A DNA stretch of 16,564 bases from CAZADS01 sp964483985 (GTDB lineage Bacteria; Pseudomonadota; Alphaproteobacteria; Thalassobaculales; Thalassobaculaceae). Below, piece after piece: positions 8,601 through 14,433 of the stretch. The notes beneath the pieces were generated by a model. That model did not search any database. It worked only from the letters and a program-made list of their open reading frames with translations, and was not told where the DNA came from. The stretch's first letter is position 1, and each line of letters opens with the position of its first letter. The stretch lies in the NCBI GenBank assembly GCA_964483985.1, contig CAZADS010000107.1:1-16564 (forward strand). Direction: 5' to 3'. The translations under genes and the position numbers were made by a program.

Positions 8601-8681
8601 TGCCAACGCCGAGATGACCGGACCGCTTTGCTGGTCAACGGCTCCGCCGAGTATGCTTAACGCACCTAGCCCATTAGGCAT
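5640..8681 (-). CDS. Large DUF1217-domain flagellar-associated mosaic protein
   Basis: The 1013-residue protein contains several segments; positions here are counted from an in-frame TTG 10 codons upstream. Residues about 30-215 match the DUF1217 family of alphaproteobacterial flagellar loci (DINYFKKNV, LILSAFDLEEEI, SDPSDVNSFANRLNDPRF). A long Ala/Thr/Ser-rich, probably coiled-coil region follows (about 245-570). Two tandem beta-type repeats come next (582-665 and 689-772), each with NPFT, HGL, TFSG, GGL, ANSY and SGGG. The segment about 800-900 (DPQGRIDGAVRDLATELNAL, then DVDGQNLIGLG) recalls the flagellin or hook-associated helical core. No signal peptide is seen, which fits type III flagellar export. 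The ATG at 8681 has AGAGG 7 bases ahead and is preferred over the TTG at 8711. Product is probably a filament, hook or cell-surface component (inference); the exact role is unknown. It sits alone, away from other flagellar genes apart from fliL about 2 kb away. Confidence 0.75.
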   Translation of the reverse strand: MPNGLGALSILGGAVDQQSGPVISALAKFKQVRQRETELRQTFFNSKNVQSDINYFKKNVSKLSDVGDLVEDRRILGLILSAFDLEEEINSGGKIKAILKSDPSDVNSFANRLNDPRFGQLARFINLSQEGLKNLNTASTQQALIDKYLINEFEKDVGKENSAVREAFFFLRKINSIGSTVEILQDLPLRSIITSGLQLPPGIARQSVEKQISLIETKFNVNKASVNGTDLPVSQKRENILKDDAAKVEKTTAIVKKADQTLSAIRLRIKDVRDQLSRFSNVTSAVGINAAEIPVQRAAMPTLIRQSGLISAANDALAKINPIMDQLKKTLTDIISTVSTESVVNGPSVAELVNEFISKADKILGNVGLVNGASYTDTNTNLKQNLLRPSGDSELGITSISNNEVSTVIDSKNSATTTKAFDLSNFLSRIQAAKNSVASTTESNAVANIGAARAAFDLAKLDFDKAFVQMLVNKGSFDQLGSPSFDSETATDNGITFAYKLATQNLAKAISAVDDSVSRATTVEELLDTMLQQTKLIQTTTGDLTAIQTTYSEAAASLITTINTSGSVKVENSGALGSNPFTSTEDSVSVTVIHANHGLQAGDSVTFSGVEDLGGLDLNTSFTIASVNDANSYVISANSAATSSVSGGGGSAAEFASNSKVDFDNLLTIGAKKYDVISNTGSLANNPFTTFEGSAAVSVSHAAHGLNVDDFITFSGSEAVGGLGLSGEFKITSITNANSYVITAGSSASSSASGGGSSVTYQSGRRVQIDGGNLSNTIASAITASLTTGNAATIASSIENTFKPAIETVHQNINRQQYTINFLANVADPQGRIDGAVRDLATELNALVLEADVDGQNLIGLGARDIRVSLGSVGTGLRISGYSNFTNLFDEPLSRYSIKVLNGATLANRMSLLNDVLFSVGSVGSKVKSQKVALDIQSQILKSANGGGDPLESVFLKPTKNTDYAIKFIEKYLLTKDATAQGVTFGSTNANALLLPLIAQISPQTGININLLS
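6396..6647 (-). repeat. Second in-protein beta-type repeat unit
   Basis: Codes for about 84 residues, from NTGSLANNPFTTFEGS through HAAHGL, ITFSG, VGGLGL and NANSYVITA to SGGGSSVTYQ. It aligns without gaps to the unit at 6717-6968, about 45 of 84 positions identical by hand count. Similar units occur in phage tail and tail-fibre-like proteins (recalled, not searched). The duplication is old enough to have diverged at DNA level. Confidence 0.75.
6717..6968 (-). repeat. First in-protein beta-type repeat unit
   Basis: Codes for about 84 residues, from NSGALGSNPFTSTEDS through HANHGL, VTFSG, LGGLDL and DANSYVISA to SGGGGSAAEF. It is the partner of the unit at 6396-6647. The units are joined by a linker of about 23 residues (VDFDNLLTIGAKKYDV region). 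Confidence 0.75.
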
Positions 8682-8688
8682 AACCCTA

Positions 8689-8693
8689 CCTCT
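8689..8693 (-). promoter_or_regulatory. Ribosome binding site deciding the DUF1217 gene start
   Basis: AGAGG, 7 bases before the ATG at 8681. The in-frame TTG at 8711 has no such site and would lie only about 11 bases from the predicted transcription start, so the ATG is preferred. Confidence 0.65.
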
Positions 8694-8732
8694 GCTTCTG
8701 CAGCAACCCAAATTAATTGCTTCAATATCTTA

Positions 8733-8748
8733 AGCAAAATTCAGGCCA
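8733..8748 (-). promoter_or_regulatory. Sigma-54 (RpoN) -24/-12 promoter for the DUF1217 flagellar gene
   Basis: On the minus strand the sequence TGGCCTGAATTTTGCT matches the sigma-54 consensus TGGCACG-N4-TTGCW at 10 of 12 specified positions, with the invariant GG and GC at the correct distance. Transcription would start near 8722, giving a leader of about 40 bases before the ATG at 8681. Late flagellar genes of several alphaproteobacteria are RpoN-dependent (known for Caulobacter), which suits the DUF1217 domain. No enhancer site was identified by eye. Confidence 0.65.
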
Positions 8749-8896
8749 GATTCGTTTTAAATCTCCATTAATTTATAAGGGTATTTAAAGTTAATATCAA
8801 GGTTGGACTCCCAAAGAACTAAATTTTAACTAGAAGACAGAGCAAGAAATCTGTTCAATCCCAATAGTCACCATGGTAATTCGATAGCTAACAACT

Positions 8897-10699
8897 GTGA
8901 GCAAGCAAATTTTTACTACACGTCCAGAACTTCTTGGCACCTTTGGAGCGGTAACCAGCACCCACTGGATGGGAACCGCAACCGGCATGGCAATCTTAGA
9001 ACAAGGGGGTAACGCATTTGATGCCGCCGTTGCCACCGGATTCGTTCTTCAAGTGGTGGAACCTCATCTTAATGGCCCAGGTGGTGATATGCCGGCAATT
9101 TTTCACGCGGAAGGAAATGACTTACCCCAAGTGATATGCGGTCAAGGATCGAGCCCAGCAGCAGCTTCATTAGAAAAATTTGCAGAACTTGGTCTCGATT
9201 TAATTCCTGGTAGCGGTTTACTTTGCGCCGTGGTTCCTGGGGCGTTCGACGGTTGGATGACCTTGCTACGGGACTATGGGACCATGACACTTCCACAAGT
9301 GCTTCAGCCCGCAATTAATTATGCGCGCCATGGATATCCGGTAGCACCAAGAATGGCCGTGACAATTGAGGCTGTAAAGGAATTGTTTGCTAACGAATGG
9401 CATACTTCTGCCGAGATTTATCTACCGCATGGAAACGCCCCTAAAACCGGAACTCTTTTTTCAAACTATGAATTAGCTAGCACCTATACAAAATTAGTAA
9501 ATGAAGCAGAGGCTGGCGGAGGTAGCCGTGAAATTCGTATAAATCGCGCTCGGAAAATCTGGTATGAAGGCTGGATAGCAGAAAACATCGATGCGTTTTT
9601 TAGAACTGCCGATATTATGGATGTCTCAGGAAGGCGACACAGAGGTCTGCTTACGGGACAGGACCTTGCTAGCTGGCAATCAACCTATGAAAGTCCTGTA
9701 ACCTACGATTATAACAATTTCACTGTTTGTAAATGTGGTGCGTGGAGCCAAGGTCCAGTTTTACTCCAGCAGCTGGCAATTCTTGATGGTATGAATATTG
9801 ATCAAATGCACCCTACCGAGCCTGAATTCGTTCATACAATGATTGAATCCTTCAAGCTAGCGTTTGCAGACCGAGAAGCTTACTACGGTGATCCTGATTT
9901 TATCGAGGTTCCAATGAAGGAGTTGTTAAGTCGGGACTATAACTCAAATCGCCGGAACCAAGTCGAACAAACAGCGTCAGGAGATTTTAGGCCTGGGTTT
10001 ATTAAAGGAAAATATGGATCCATCAGCAAAGCAATGGAAGATCGCTCAAAAATTATCTCTGCTAGTGATGTATCAATGGGAATTGGGGAGCCCACAGTCG
10101 CAAAATCAGGTGTTGTCGCTGGGGATACAGTTCACATCGATGTGATTGATAAATATGGGAATATGATTTCATGCACGCCCAGCGGTGGTTGGTTACAAAG
10201 TTCACCGATTATACCGACTCTAGGGTTCTGCCTGGGGAATCGAGGCCAAATGTTTTGGCTTGATCCTAATTCACCATCATCACTGGCCCCGAAAAAACGA
10301 CCAAGAACGACACTGTCACCATCTCTAGCCCTTCGGAATGGCGAACCCTATATGGTTTTTGGAACTCCGGGAGGGGATCAACAAGATCAATGGTCAACGC
10401 TATTGTTTCTCCACCACACCAACCACGGGATGAATCTTCAAGAAGCCATAGACTGCCCAGCATTTCATACTGAACACTTACCAAGTTCATTCTGGCCTCG
10501 TGGATTTGAATCCAAAAAAGCGGTATTAGAAGGACGTTTTTCTAAATCTACCATCGATAATCTGCAAGATCGCGGTCATAAAATTGAGGTAGGAGACGAT
10601 TGGTCAGAGGGCAGACTTAGTGCCGCTTGTTTAGATGGAGAACTAATTAAGGCAGCAGCTAATCCAAGAGGAATGCATGGCTATGCAATATGCCGTTAG
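8897..10699 (+). CDS. Gamma-glutamyltransferase family protein (Ntn hydrolase), non-canonical substrate site
   Basis: Member of the gamma-glutamyltranspeptidase/acylase family, which self-cleaves to expose an N-terminal Thr nucleophile. The predicted nucleophile is Thr411 in AGDTVHIDVIDKYGN, splitting the chain into about 410 and 190 residues. The oxyanion-type loop FGTPGGDQQDQW (488-499) and the TT pair 471-472 (Ser-Ser in E. coli Ggt) are present. The Arg that grips the gamma-glutamyl carboxylate (REMAP in E. coli) is Gln83 here (GQGSSP), and the Asp that binds the alpha-amino group is not evident in NRGQMFWL (448-455). The real substrate may therefore differ. No signal peptide is visible, so the protein is probably cytoplasmic. 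The start is GTG without a clear ribosome site; the family's conserved N-terminus (FTTRPELLGTFGAV..THW) begins at once and a stop lies 12 bases upstream in frame. Monocistronic, flanked by flagellar genes. Confidence 0.87.
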   Translation: MSKQIFTTRPELLGTFGAVTSTHWMGTATGMAILEQGGNAFDAAVATGFVLQVVEPHLNGPGGDMPAIFHAEGNDLPQVICGQGSSPAAASLEKFAELGLDLIPGSGLLCAVVPGAFDGWMTLLRDYGTMTLPQVLQPAINYARHGYPVAPRMAVTIEAVKELFANEWHTSAEIYLPHGNAPKTGTLFSNYELASTYTKLVNEAEAGGGSREIRINRARKIWYEGWIAENIDAFFRTADIMDVSGRRHRGLLTGQDLASWQSTYESPVTYDYNNFTVCKCGAWSQGPVLLQQLAILDGMNIDQMHPTEPEFVHTMIESFKLAFADREAYYGDPDFIEVPMKELLSRDYNSNRRNQVEQTASGDFRPGFIKGKYGSISKAMEDRSKIISASDVSMGIGEPTVAKSGVVAGDTVHIDVIDKYGNMISCTPSGGWLQSSPIIPTLGFCLGNRGQMFWLDPNSPSSLAPKKRPRTTLSPSLALRNGEPYMVFGTPGGDQQDQWSTLLFLHHTNHGMNLQEAIDCPAFHTEHLPSSFWPRGFESKKAVLEGRFSKSTIDNLQDRGHKIEVGDDWSEGRLSAACLDGELIKAAANPRGMHGYAICR

Positions 10700-10772
10700 A
10701 CTTCCGGTCTATTTAGGATAATTTTCTAATCATTCTAAAAGAATTCATCTGTAATAAATGAGTTAATCTTCT

Positions 10773-10801
10773 TTGAACGTTGAATACATAACCCGAATAC
10801 T
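10773..10801 (+). promoter_or_regulatory. Possible sigma-70 promoter of fliL
   Basis: TTGAAC, 17 bases, AATACT: four of six matches in each hexamer at ideal spacing, 40 bases before the fliL ATG. It is a weak match in AT-rich DNA. No sigma-54 or sigma-28 type site was seen in this 141-base gap. Confidence 0.25.
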
Positions 10802-10840
10802 AAGTATTTGTTTTCGTTAGAGTCATGATAAGATAGCAAA

Positions 10841-11338
10841 ATGAAAAAATTATTAATTATTTTTATTTTGCCCCTGGTATTGCTTATTGGCGCAGGAGCA
10901 GGTGCTTTCTTTTTCGGTTTAATTCCAGGGCTTGGAAAGGAAATCCAATCTGAAAGAGAAAAAAACTCCGCCAACAATGATAAACCCCTATTGGATGTTC
11001 CGCCCAAACCGTTTTTCAAGTCCTCAAGCCCTATAGTCAATTATCCCATGGATGAATTCGTAATAAATCTGCAATCGAAAAGACGGAAGCCAATTTTTTT
11101 ATTGCTTACATTAGTTCTTGAACTATCCGGTGAGGAAGCTAAGTCAAAAGTCACACCTCTTGAACCACGCATAAGAGACGCTGTTAACATTTATCTTAGC
11201 AGTCTCACTCCTGATCAATTATCAGGATATAAAGGGATCCAGATGGTCCGAAGAGAAATTTGGAGGAGACTAAGAAAAATAGTAACCGATAAAGAGATGT
11301 TACAGAACATCCAGATTTTAAAAATGACAGTAAAATAA
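10841..11338 (+). CDS. fliL: Flagellar basal body-associated protein FliL
   Basis: Single-pass inner-membrane protein that surrounds the flagellar stator and supports torque and stator activity. At 165 residues it has the normal length. Residues 3-27 form the transmembrane segment (KLLIIFILPLVLLIGAGAG), followed by a short charged/proline linker. The periplasmic FliL domain starts about residue 65 with YPMDEFVINL, followed by FLLLTLVLEL, IRDAVNIYLSSLTPDQLSGYKG and IQILKMTVK at the C-terminus, all as expected. In many alphaproteobacteria fliL precedes fliM in a flagellar operon; here it is followed directly by a convergent plsC (5-base gap), so it stands alone. The ribosome site is weak. Assignment is firm from domain order and length. 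Confidence 0.9.
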   Translation: MKKLLIIFILPLVLLIGAGAGAFFFGLIPGLGKEIQSEREKNSANNDKPLLDVPPKPFFKSSSPIVNYPMDEFVINLQSKRRKPIFLLLTLVLELSGEEAKSKVTPLEPRIRDAVNIYLSSLTPDQLSGYKGIQMVRREIWRRLRKIVTDKEMLQNIQILKMTVK

Positions 11339-11343
11339 AGATA

Positions 11344-12063
11344 TTAATTCCAAATTATATTAGATTCTAACTCCTTTGTGGCAGTCTCGAGTGTTTTCTC
11401 TAACTCCTCCATAAATAGTCTGCGATCTAACCCTGGAGAAATCGCAGGCAATATTTTAACAGTGATTATACCTTGGCGCTTTATAAAAGCCTGTCGTGAC
11501 CAAAAAGATCCGGAATTTAATGCTACTGGTACAAGGGGAATATCAATTGCACGGTAAAGAGCAAAAACGCCCGTGTGATATTCTAACTTTTCTCCCGGTG
11601 CGGCGCGGGTCCCTTGAGGGAAAATAAGCACTGGCCTACCCGCTTGGGAGAAAGATTTAGCTGCATTTATCATAGATTTAAGAGCTTTACGCCCTCCACC
11701 GCGATCGATAGGGACCATTCCAACTTTCATGATAAAGAGCCCCAAAAGCGGCAACTTAAGAAGTTCACGCTTCAATACAATAGAGAGATCTGGAAATATT
11801 GTATGGAGCGCCAACGTCTCCCAAGCAGATTGATGTTTAGAAGCAACTATATATGCTCCATCAGGTATATTTTCCAAGCCTTCGATTTTATGTTCTAAAC
11901 CCACAACGATTTTTAATATACGGATTATTAAATAAATCCAAAAATCACGTAAATAACATGTCCAAACTCTCGGACCAGCAAGCAACGGCAAACCTAAAAA
12001 CCCTAAACATAGTGTCAAAAAGATCAGCAGCATATTAAAAATAGCAGAGCGAAAAATAATCAT
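11344..12063 (-). CDS. plsC: 1-acyl-sn-glycerol-3-phosphate acyltransferase (PlsC)
   Basis: Transfers an acyl chain to the sn-2 position of lysophosphatidate, the second acylation of phospholipid synthesis, at the inner membrane. The ATG at 12063 has GGGTG a few bases upstream and is preferred over an in-frame TTG four codons earlier, giving 239 residues. An N-terminal hydrophobic segment anchors the protein. Motif I is HQSAWE (HX4E rather than the usual HX4D), followed by LKRELLKLPLLG, motif II GMVPIDRGGGRKAL and motif III IFPQGTRAAPGE (Q for the common E). Motif IV is IPLVPVALNSG. The HQSAWET form is the one I associate with alphaproteobacterial enzymes, so the Glu is probably functional. 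It overlaps no neighbour and is convergent with fliL. A lysophospholipid acyltransferase of other specificity, such as for ornithine lipid, is less likely. Confidence 0.88.
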   Translation of the reverse strand: MIIFRSAIFNMLLIFLTLCLGFLGLPLLAGPRVWTCYLRDFWIYLIIRILKIVVGLEHKIEGLENIPDGAYIVASKHQSAWETLALHTIFPDLSIVLKRELLKLPLLGLFIMKVGMVPIDRGGGRKALKSMINAAKSFSQAGRPVLIFPQGTRAAPGEKLEYHTGVFALYRAIDIPLVPVALNSGSFWSRQAFIKRQGIITVKILPAISPGLDRRLFMEELEKTLETATKELESNIIWN

Positions 12064-12113
12064 TTTTACACCCAAATATATTGAATCTGTAGGTCAACCA
12101 AATTGATGATAGC

Positions 12114-12530
12114 ATGGATCTTTGTAAATCATACGTCCCGTTATTAAGAGCACCGGAAAAGATGAGCAGCTGGAAAAAACATATAATACAGGCCTTGCTA
12201 ACTGCCGCATGGAACAGAGAAGTAATTACCTATCGTGACCTTGCAAAAATTGCAAAAACTCCAACCCCATTAAGTATACACTCGCTAACATTGGAGCTTG
12301 AACGGCTAATAAGAAAAGACCACTATGCTGGACGACCTTTGTTAGGTTCCATTGCTATATCAAGAGTGAGAAACGGTATTCCGGCTCCGGGGTTTTTTAA
12401 ATTGTGCCAAGATATTGGCCGATATTTCGGACCGATAGATGGTCCACAAGCTGTTCTCTTCCATCGTATAGAAATTGAAGCCGTATATGCCGCGGCTAAA
12501 GACCCAGGTTTCTTAAAGGAAAAATACTAA
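12114..12530 (+). CDS. Conserved hypothetical protein
   Basis: A 138-residue soluble protein of unknown function, resembling small conserved hypotheticals I recall from alphaproteobacteria. There is no signal peptide or membrane segment. Residues 20-70 look all-helical and may contain a helix-turn-helix-like piece (WNREVITYRDLAKIAKTP, then SLTLELERLIRKD). The most distinctive part is GRPLLGSIAISRVRNGIPAPGFFKLCQDIGRY (73-104) followed by GPIDGPQAVLFHRIEIEAVYAAA. A second ATG at 12162 (MSSWKKHIIQALL) has GGA just upstream and matches how relatives seem to begin; it may be the true start, shortening the protein to 122 residues. It is divergent from plsC (50-base gap) and followed, after 130 bases, by the dehydratase gene. 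No function is claimed. Confidence 0.75.
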   Translation: MDLCKSYVPLLRAPEKMSSWKKHIIQALLTAAWNREVITYRDLAKIAKTPTPLSIHSLTLELERLIRKDHYAGRPLLGSIAISRVRNGIPAPGFFKLCQDIGRYFGPIDGPQAVLFHRIEIEAVYAAAKDPGFLKEKY

Positions 12531-12547
12531 AACAAGACAAAAATCTC

Positions 12548-12567
12548 AACTATCCTGCCAGATAGTT
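12548..12567. promoter_or_regulatory. 7-bp inverted repeat upstream of the dehydratase gene
   Basis: AACTATC, 6 bases (CTGCCA), GATAGTT. It lies between the hypothetical gene stop and the dehydratase start. No T run follows on the plus strand, so it is a poor intrinsic terminator and could instead be an operator. A run of ten A lies at 12588-12597. A related repeat lies beyond the dehydratase at 14413-14427. Confidence 0.35.
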
Positions 12568-12647
12568 CAGATCAAGGAATTATTACTAAAAAAAAAAGAT
12601 AACTTGTATTACCTTGCTTGCGGGAAACTTCTCAATCCCTACATTTC

Positions 12648-12653
12648 AGAGGG
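12648..12653 (+). promoter_or_regulatory. Ribosome binding site deciding the dehydratase start
   Basis: AGAGGG, 7 bases before the ATG at 12661. It supports this ATG over an in-frame TTG at 12604. Confidence 0.7.
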
Positions 12654-12660
12654 ACGGCAA

Positions 12661-14382
12661 ATGGCGACGCAAAAACATGGACTAGCAAAAGGTCTCACCA
12701 ACTATGGCGACATGGATTTTAGCCTATATCTAAGACGAGCAAATGCGGCATCCATGGGATATGGGAAAGAAATTCTTAGTAAACCCGTTATCGGAATTGG
12801 AGATACAAGTAGTGGATTCAATAATTGCCATAGACATGTACCCGAATTAGTAGAAGCAGTAAAACGAGGGGTACTTGCTGCCGGGGGTTTGCCAATGGTT
12901 TTCCCTACGATTTCTCTGGGAGAAACATTTCTGAGTCCAACCTCAATGATGTATCGAAATCTGATGAGCATGGACACGGAGGAAATGGTCCACGCGCAAC
13001 CTATGGATGGGGCAGTGCTGATCGGCGGATGTGATAAAACGCTCCCGGCACAGCTTATGGGCGCAGCAAATGCTCCTATTCCAATAATTTCTTTGATTAC
13101 GGGCCCACAATTAACTGGACACTCTGAAGGAGAGCGATTAGGCGCATGCACCGATTGTCGGAGATTTTGGGCTAAATTTAGAGCAGACGAAATTGATAAA
13201 AAGGGGATCGATCTAATTGAATCTCGTTTGGTCACGACCTCTGGGACTTGCGCTGTGATGGGAACTGCCAGCACTATGGCATGTATTACAGAAACATTGG
13301 GAATGGCGCTACCGGGGACAGCAGCAATCCCCGCCGTCCACGCCGATAGACTTCGGGCAGCCGAAGCGACAGGGCACCAAGCCGTTATATTGGCGATAAA
13401 ACCGACATCTGAACTATTGATTCCATCAAAAATTATAACCAAAAAATCTGTGTCAAATGCCCTTAGGGTTCTACTTGCTATAGGCGGATCAACTAATGCT
13501 ATCATTCATTTGACGGCCATAGCAGGACGGCTTGGCATACCAATCCCTTTAGATCTAGTTAATAAATTATCCGATGAAACACCTGTTCTAATTGATCTAA
13601 AACCGACAGGTGACCACTATATGGAAGACTTATTTAAAGCCGGCGGCCTAGGGGTTGTGCTCAGAGAATTAAAATCGCTATTGCATATAGATTGTTTGAC
13701 GGTAACTGGTGCTACACTTGGTGAACGTTTAAAGGGTGAAACCAAATATGTGGACCGCGAGGTGGTTCGTTCTATTAAAAACCCTATTCAACCAATGGGA
13801 GGATTAGTATCTCTTTTTGGTTCCCTTGCCCCAAACGGAGCCATTCTTAAAAGATCAGCAGCCAATCCAGACCTTTTCGAATCTGAAGGTCGAGCGCTCG
13901 TTTTTTCTTCCCTAGAAGATTTAGCTTTACGAATTGACAGACCAGACCTAGATGTCAAAGCCAGTGATATTTTAGTCCTGCAGAATGCCGGACCTAAAAG
14001 CTTAGCCGCGATGCCAGAAGCTGGCTATCTGCCAATACCTAAAAAATTAGCTCGAGCCGGTATAACGGATATGGTTCGAATATCTGATGCCCGTATGAGC
14101 GGAACTGCATATGGGACTATCGTACTCCATGTCACCCCAGAAGCGGCAATTGGGGGACCACTTGCATTGGTCAAGACTGGAGATAGAATAAGAATCAGTG
14201 TCCAAAACCGAAAACTAGACTTATTGGTAGATGAAGCTGAGCTAAACAAACGACGCAAACTTTTGCCAAAACGCACTTCACCTATACATCCCCGCGGCTA
14301 CAAAAAATTATACTACGATACAGTACTTCAGGCTGATGGTGGTTGCGATTTCGACTTTCTCCGAGATCCATCGTTGATTTAA
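12661..14382 (+). CDS. IlvD/Edd-family dehydratase, probably a sugar-acid (L-arabinonate-type) dehydratase
   Basis: Iron-sulfur dehydratase of the IlvD/Edd family, turning a 2,3-dihydroxy acid into a 2-keto-3-deoxy acid. From the ATG at 12661 (573 residues) the expected cluster ligands are Cys56 (FNNCHRH), Cys124 (GGCDKT) and Cys197 (TSGTCAVMGTASTMA). Lys126 would be the carbamylated, Mg-binding Lys, and Ser480 (ISDARMSGT) the catalytic Ser. These agree within three residues or exactly with the positions I recall for the 2Fe-2S L-arabinonate dehydratase of Rhizobium. GACTDCRRFW (162-171) is also typical of the sugar-acid subgroup. A role in branched-chain amino acid synthesis is less likely: the neighbours are a UxaA/GarD-like protein and an amidohydrolase, not ilv genes. 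The exact substrate (arabinonate, xylonate, fuconate, gluconate, galactonate) cannot be read from sequence. Confidence 0.87.
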   Translation: MATQKHGLAKGLTNYGDMDFSLYLRRANAASMGYGKEILSKPVIGIGDTSSGFNNCHRHVPELVEAVKRGVLAAGGLPMVFPTISLGETFLSPTSMMYRNLMSMDTEEMVHAQPMDGAVLIGGCDKTLPAQLMGAANAPIPIISLITGPQLTGHSEGERLGACTDCRRFWAKFRADEIDKKGIDLIESRLVTTSGTCAVMGTASTMACITETLGMALPGTAAIPAVHADRLRAAEATGHQAVILAIKPTSELLIPSKIITKKSVSNALRVLLAIGGSTNAIIHLTAIAGRLGIPIPLDLVNKLSDETPVLIDLKPTGDHYMEDLFKAGGLGVVLRELKSLLHIDCLTVTGATLGERLKGETKYVDREVVRSIKNPIQPMGGLVSLFGSLAPNGAILKRSAANPDLFESEGRALVFSSLEDLALRIDRPDLDVKASDILVLQNAGPKSLAAMPEAGYLPIPKKLARAGITDMVRISDARMSGTAYGTIVLHVTPEAAIGGPLALVKTGDRIRISVQNRKLDLLVDEAELNKRRKLLPKRTSPIHPRGYKKLYYDTVLQADGGCDFDFLRDPSLI

Positions 14383-14412
14383 TGTTTCGCTTAGCAAAAA
14401 TATCCGTCCTCA

Positions 14413-14427
14413 AACTATTGTATAGTT
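14413..14427. terminator. Small hairpin between convergent genes
   Basis: AACTAT, TGT, ATAGTT: a 6-bp stem with a 3-base loop in the 51-base gap between the convergent dehydratase and amidohydrolase genes. The position suits a bidirectional terminator, but the stem is AT-rich and no T run follows it, so it would be weak. The same half-site core occurs in the repeat at 12548-12567. Confidence 0.3.
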
Positions 14428-14433
14428 ATTCAT

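Noticed and set aside
8682..8711. TTG-initiated N-terminal extension of the DUF1217 protein
   Set aside because: The ATG at 8681 has a proper ribosome site, and the TTG would lie about 11 bases from the predicted transcription start.
8897..10699. Glutamate-supplying partner of dgcNA
   Set aside because: Proximity is suggestive, but loss of the gamma-glutamyl-binding Arg and Asp and the lack of a signal peptide make a simple gamma-glutamyl role doubtful, so no functional link is claimed.
12588..12597. Run of ten A before the dehydratase as a phase-variable tract or terminator
   Set aside because: It is outside any reading frame and too far from a promoter element to assign switching. As a minus-strand T run it precedes rather than follows the nearby stem.
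12702..13505. 267-codon open frame on the minus strand inside the dehydratase gene
   Set aside because: It lies wholly opposite a gene with full family motifs, resembles no protein I know, and has the composition expected of an antisense shadow.
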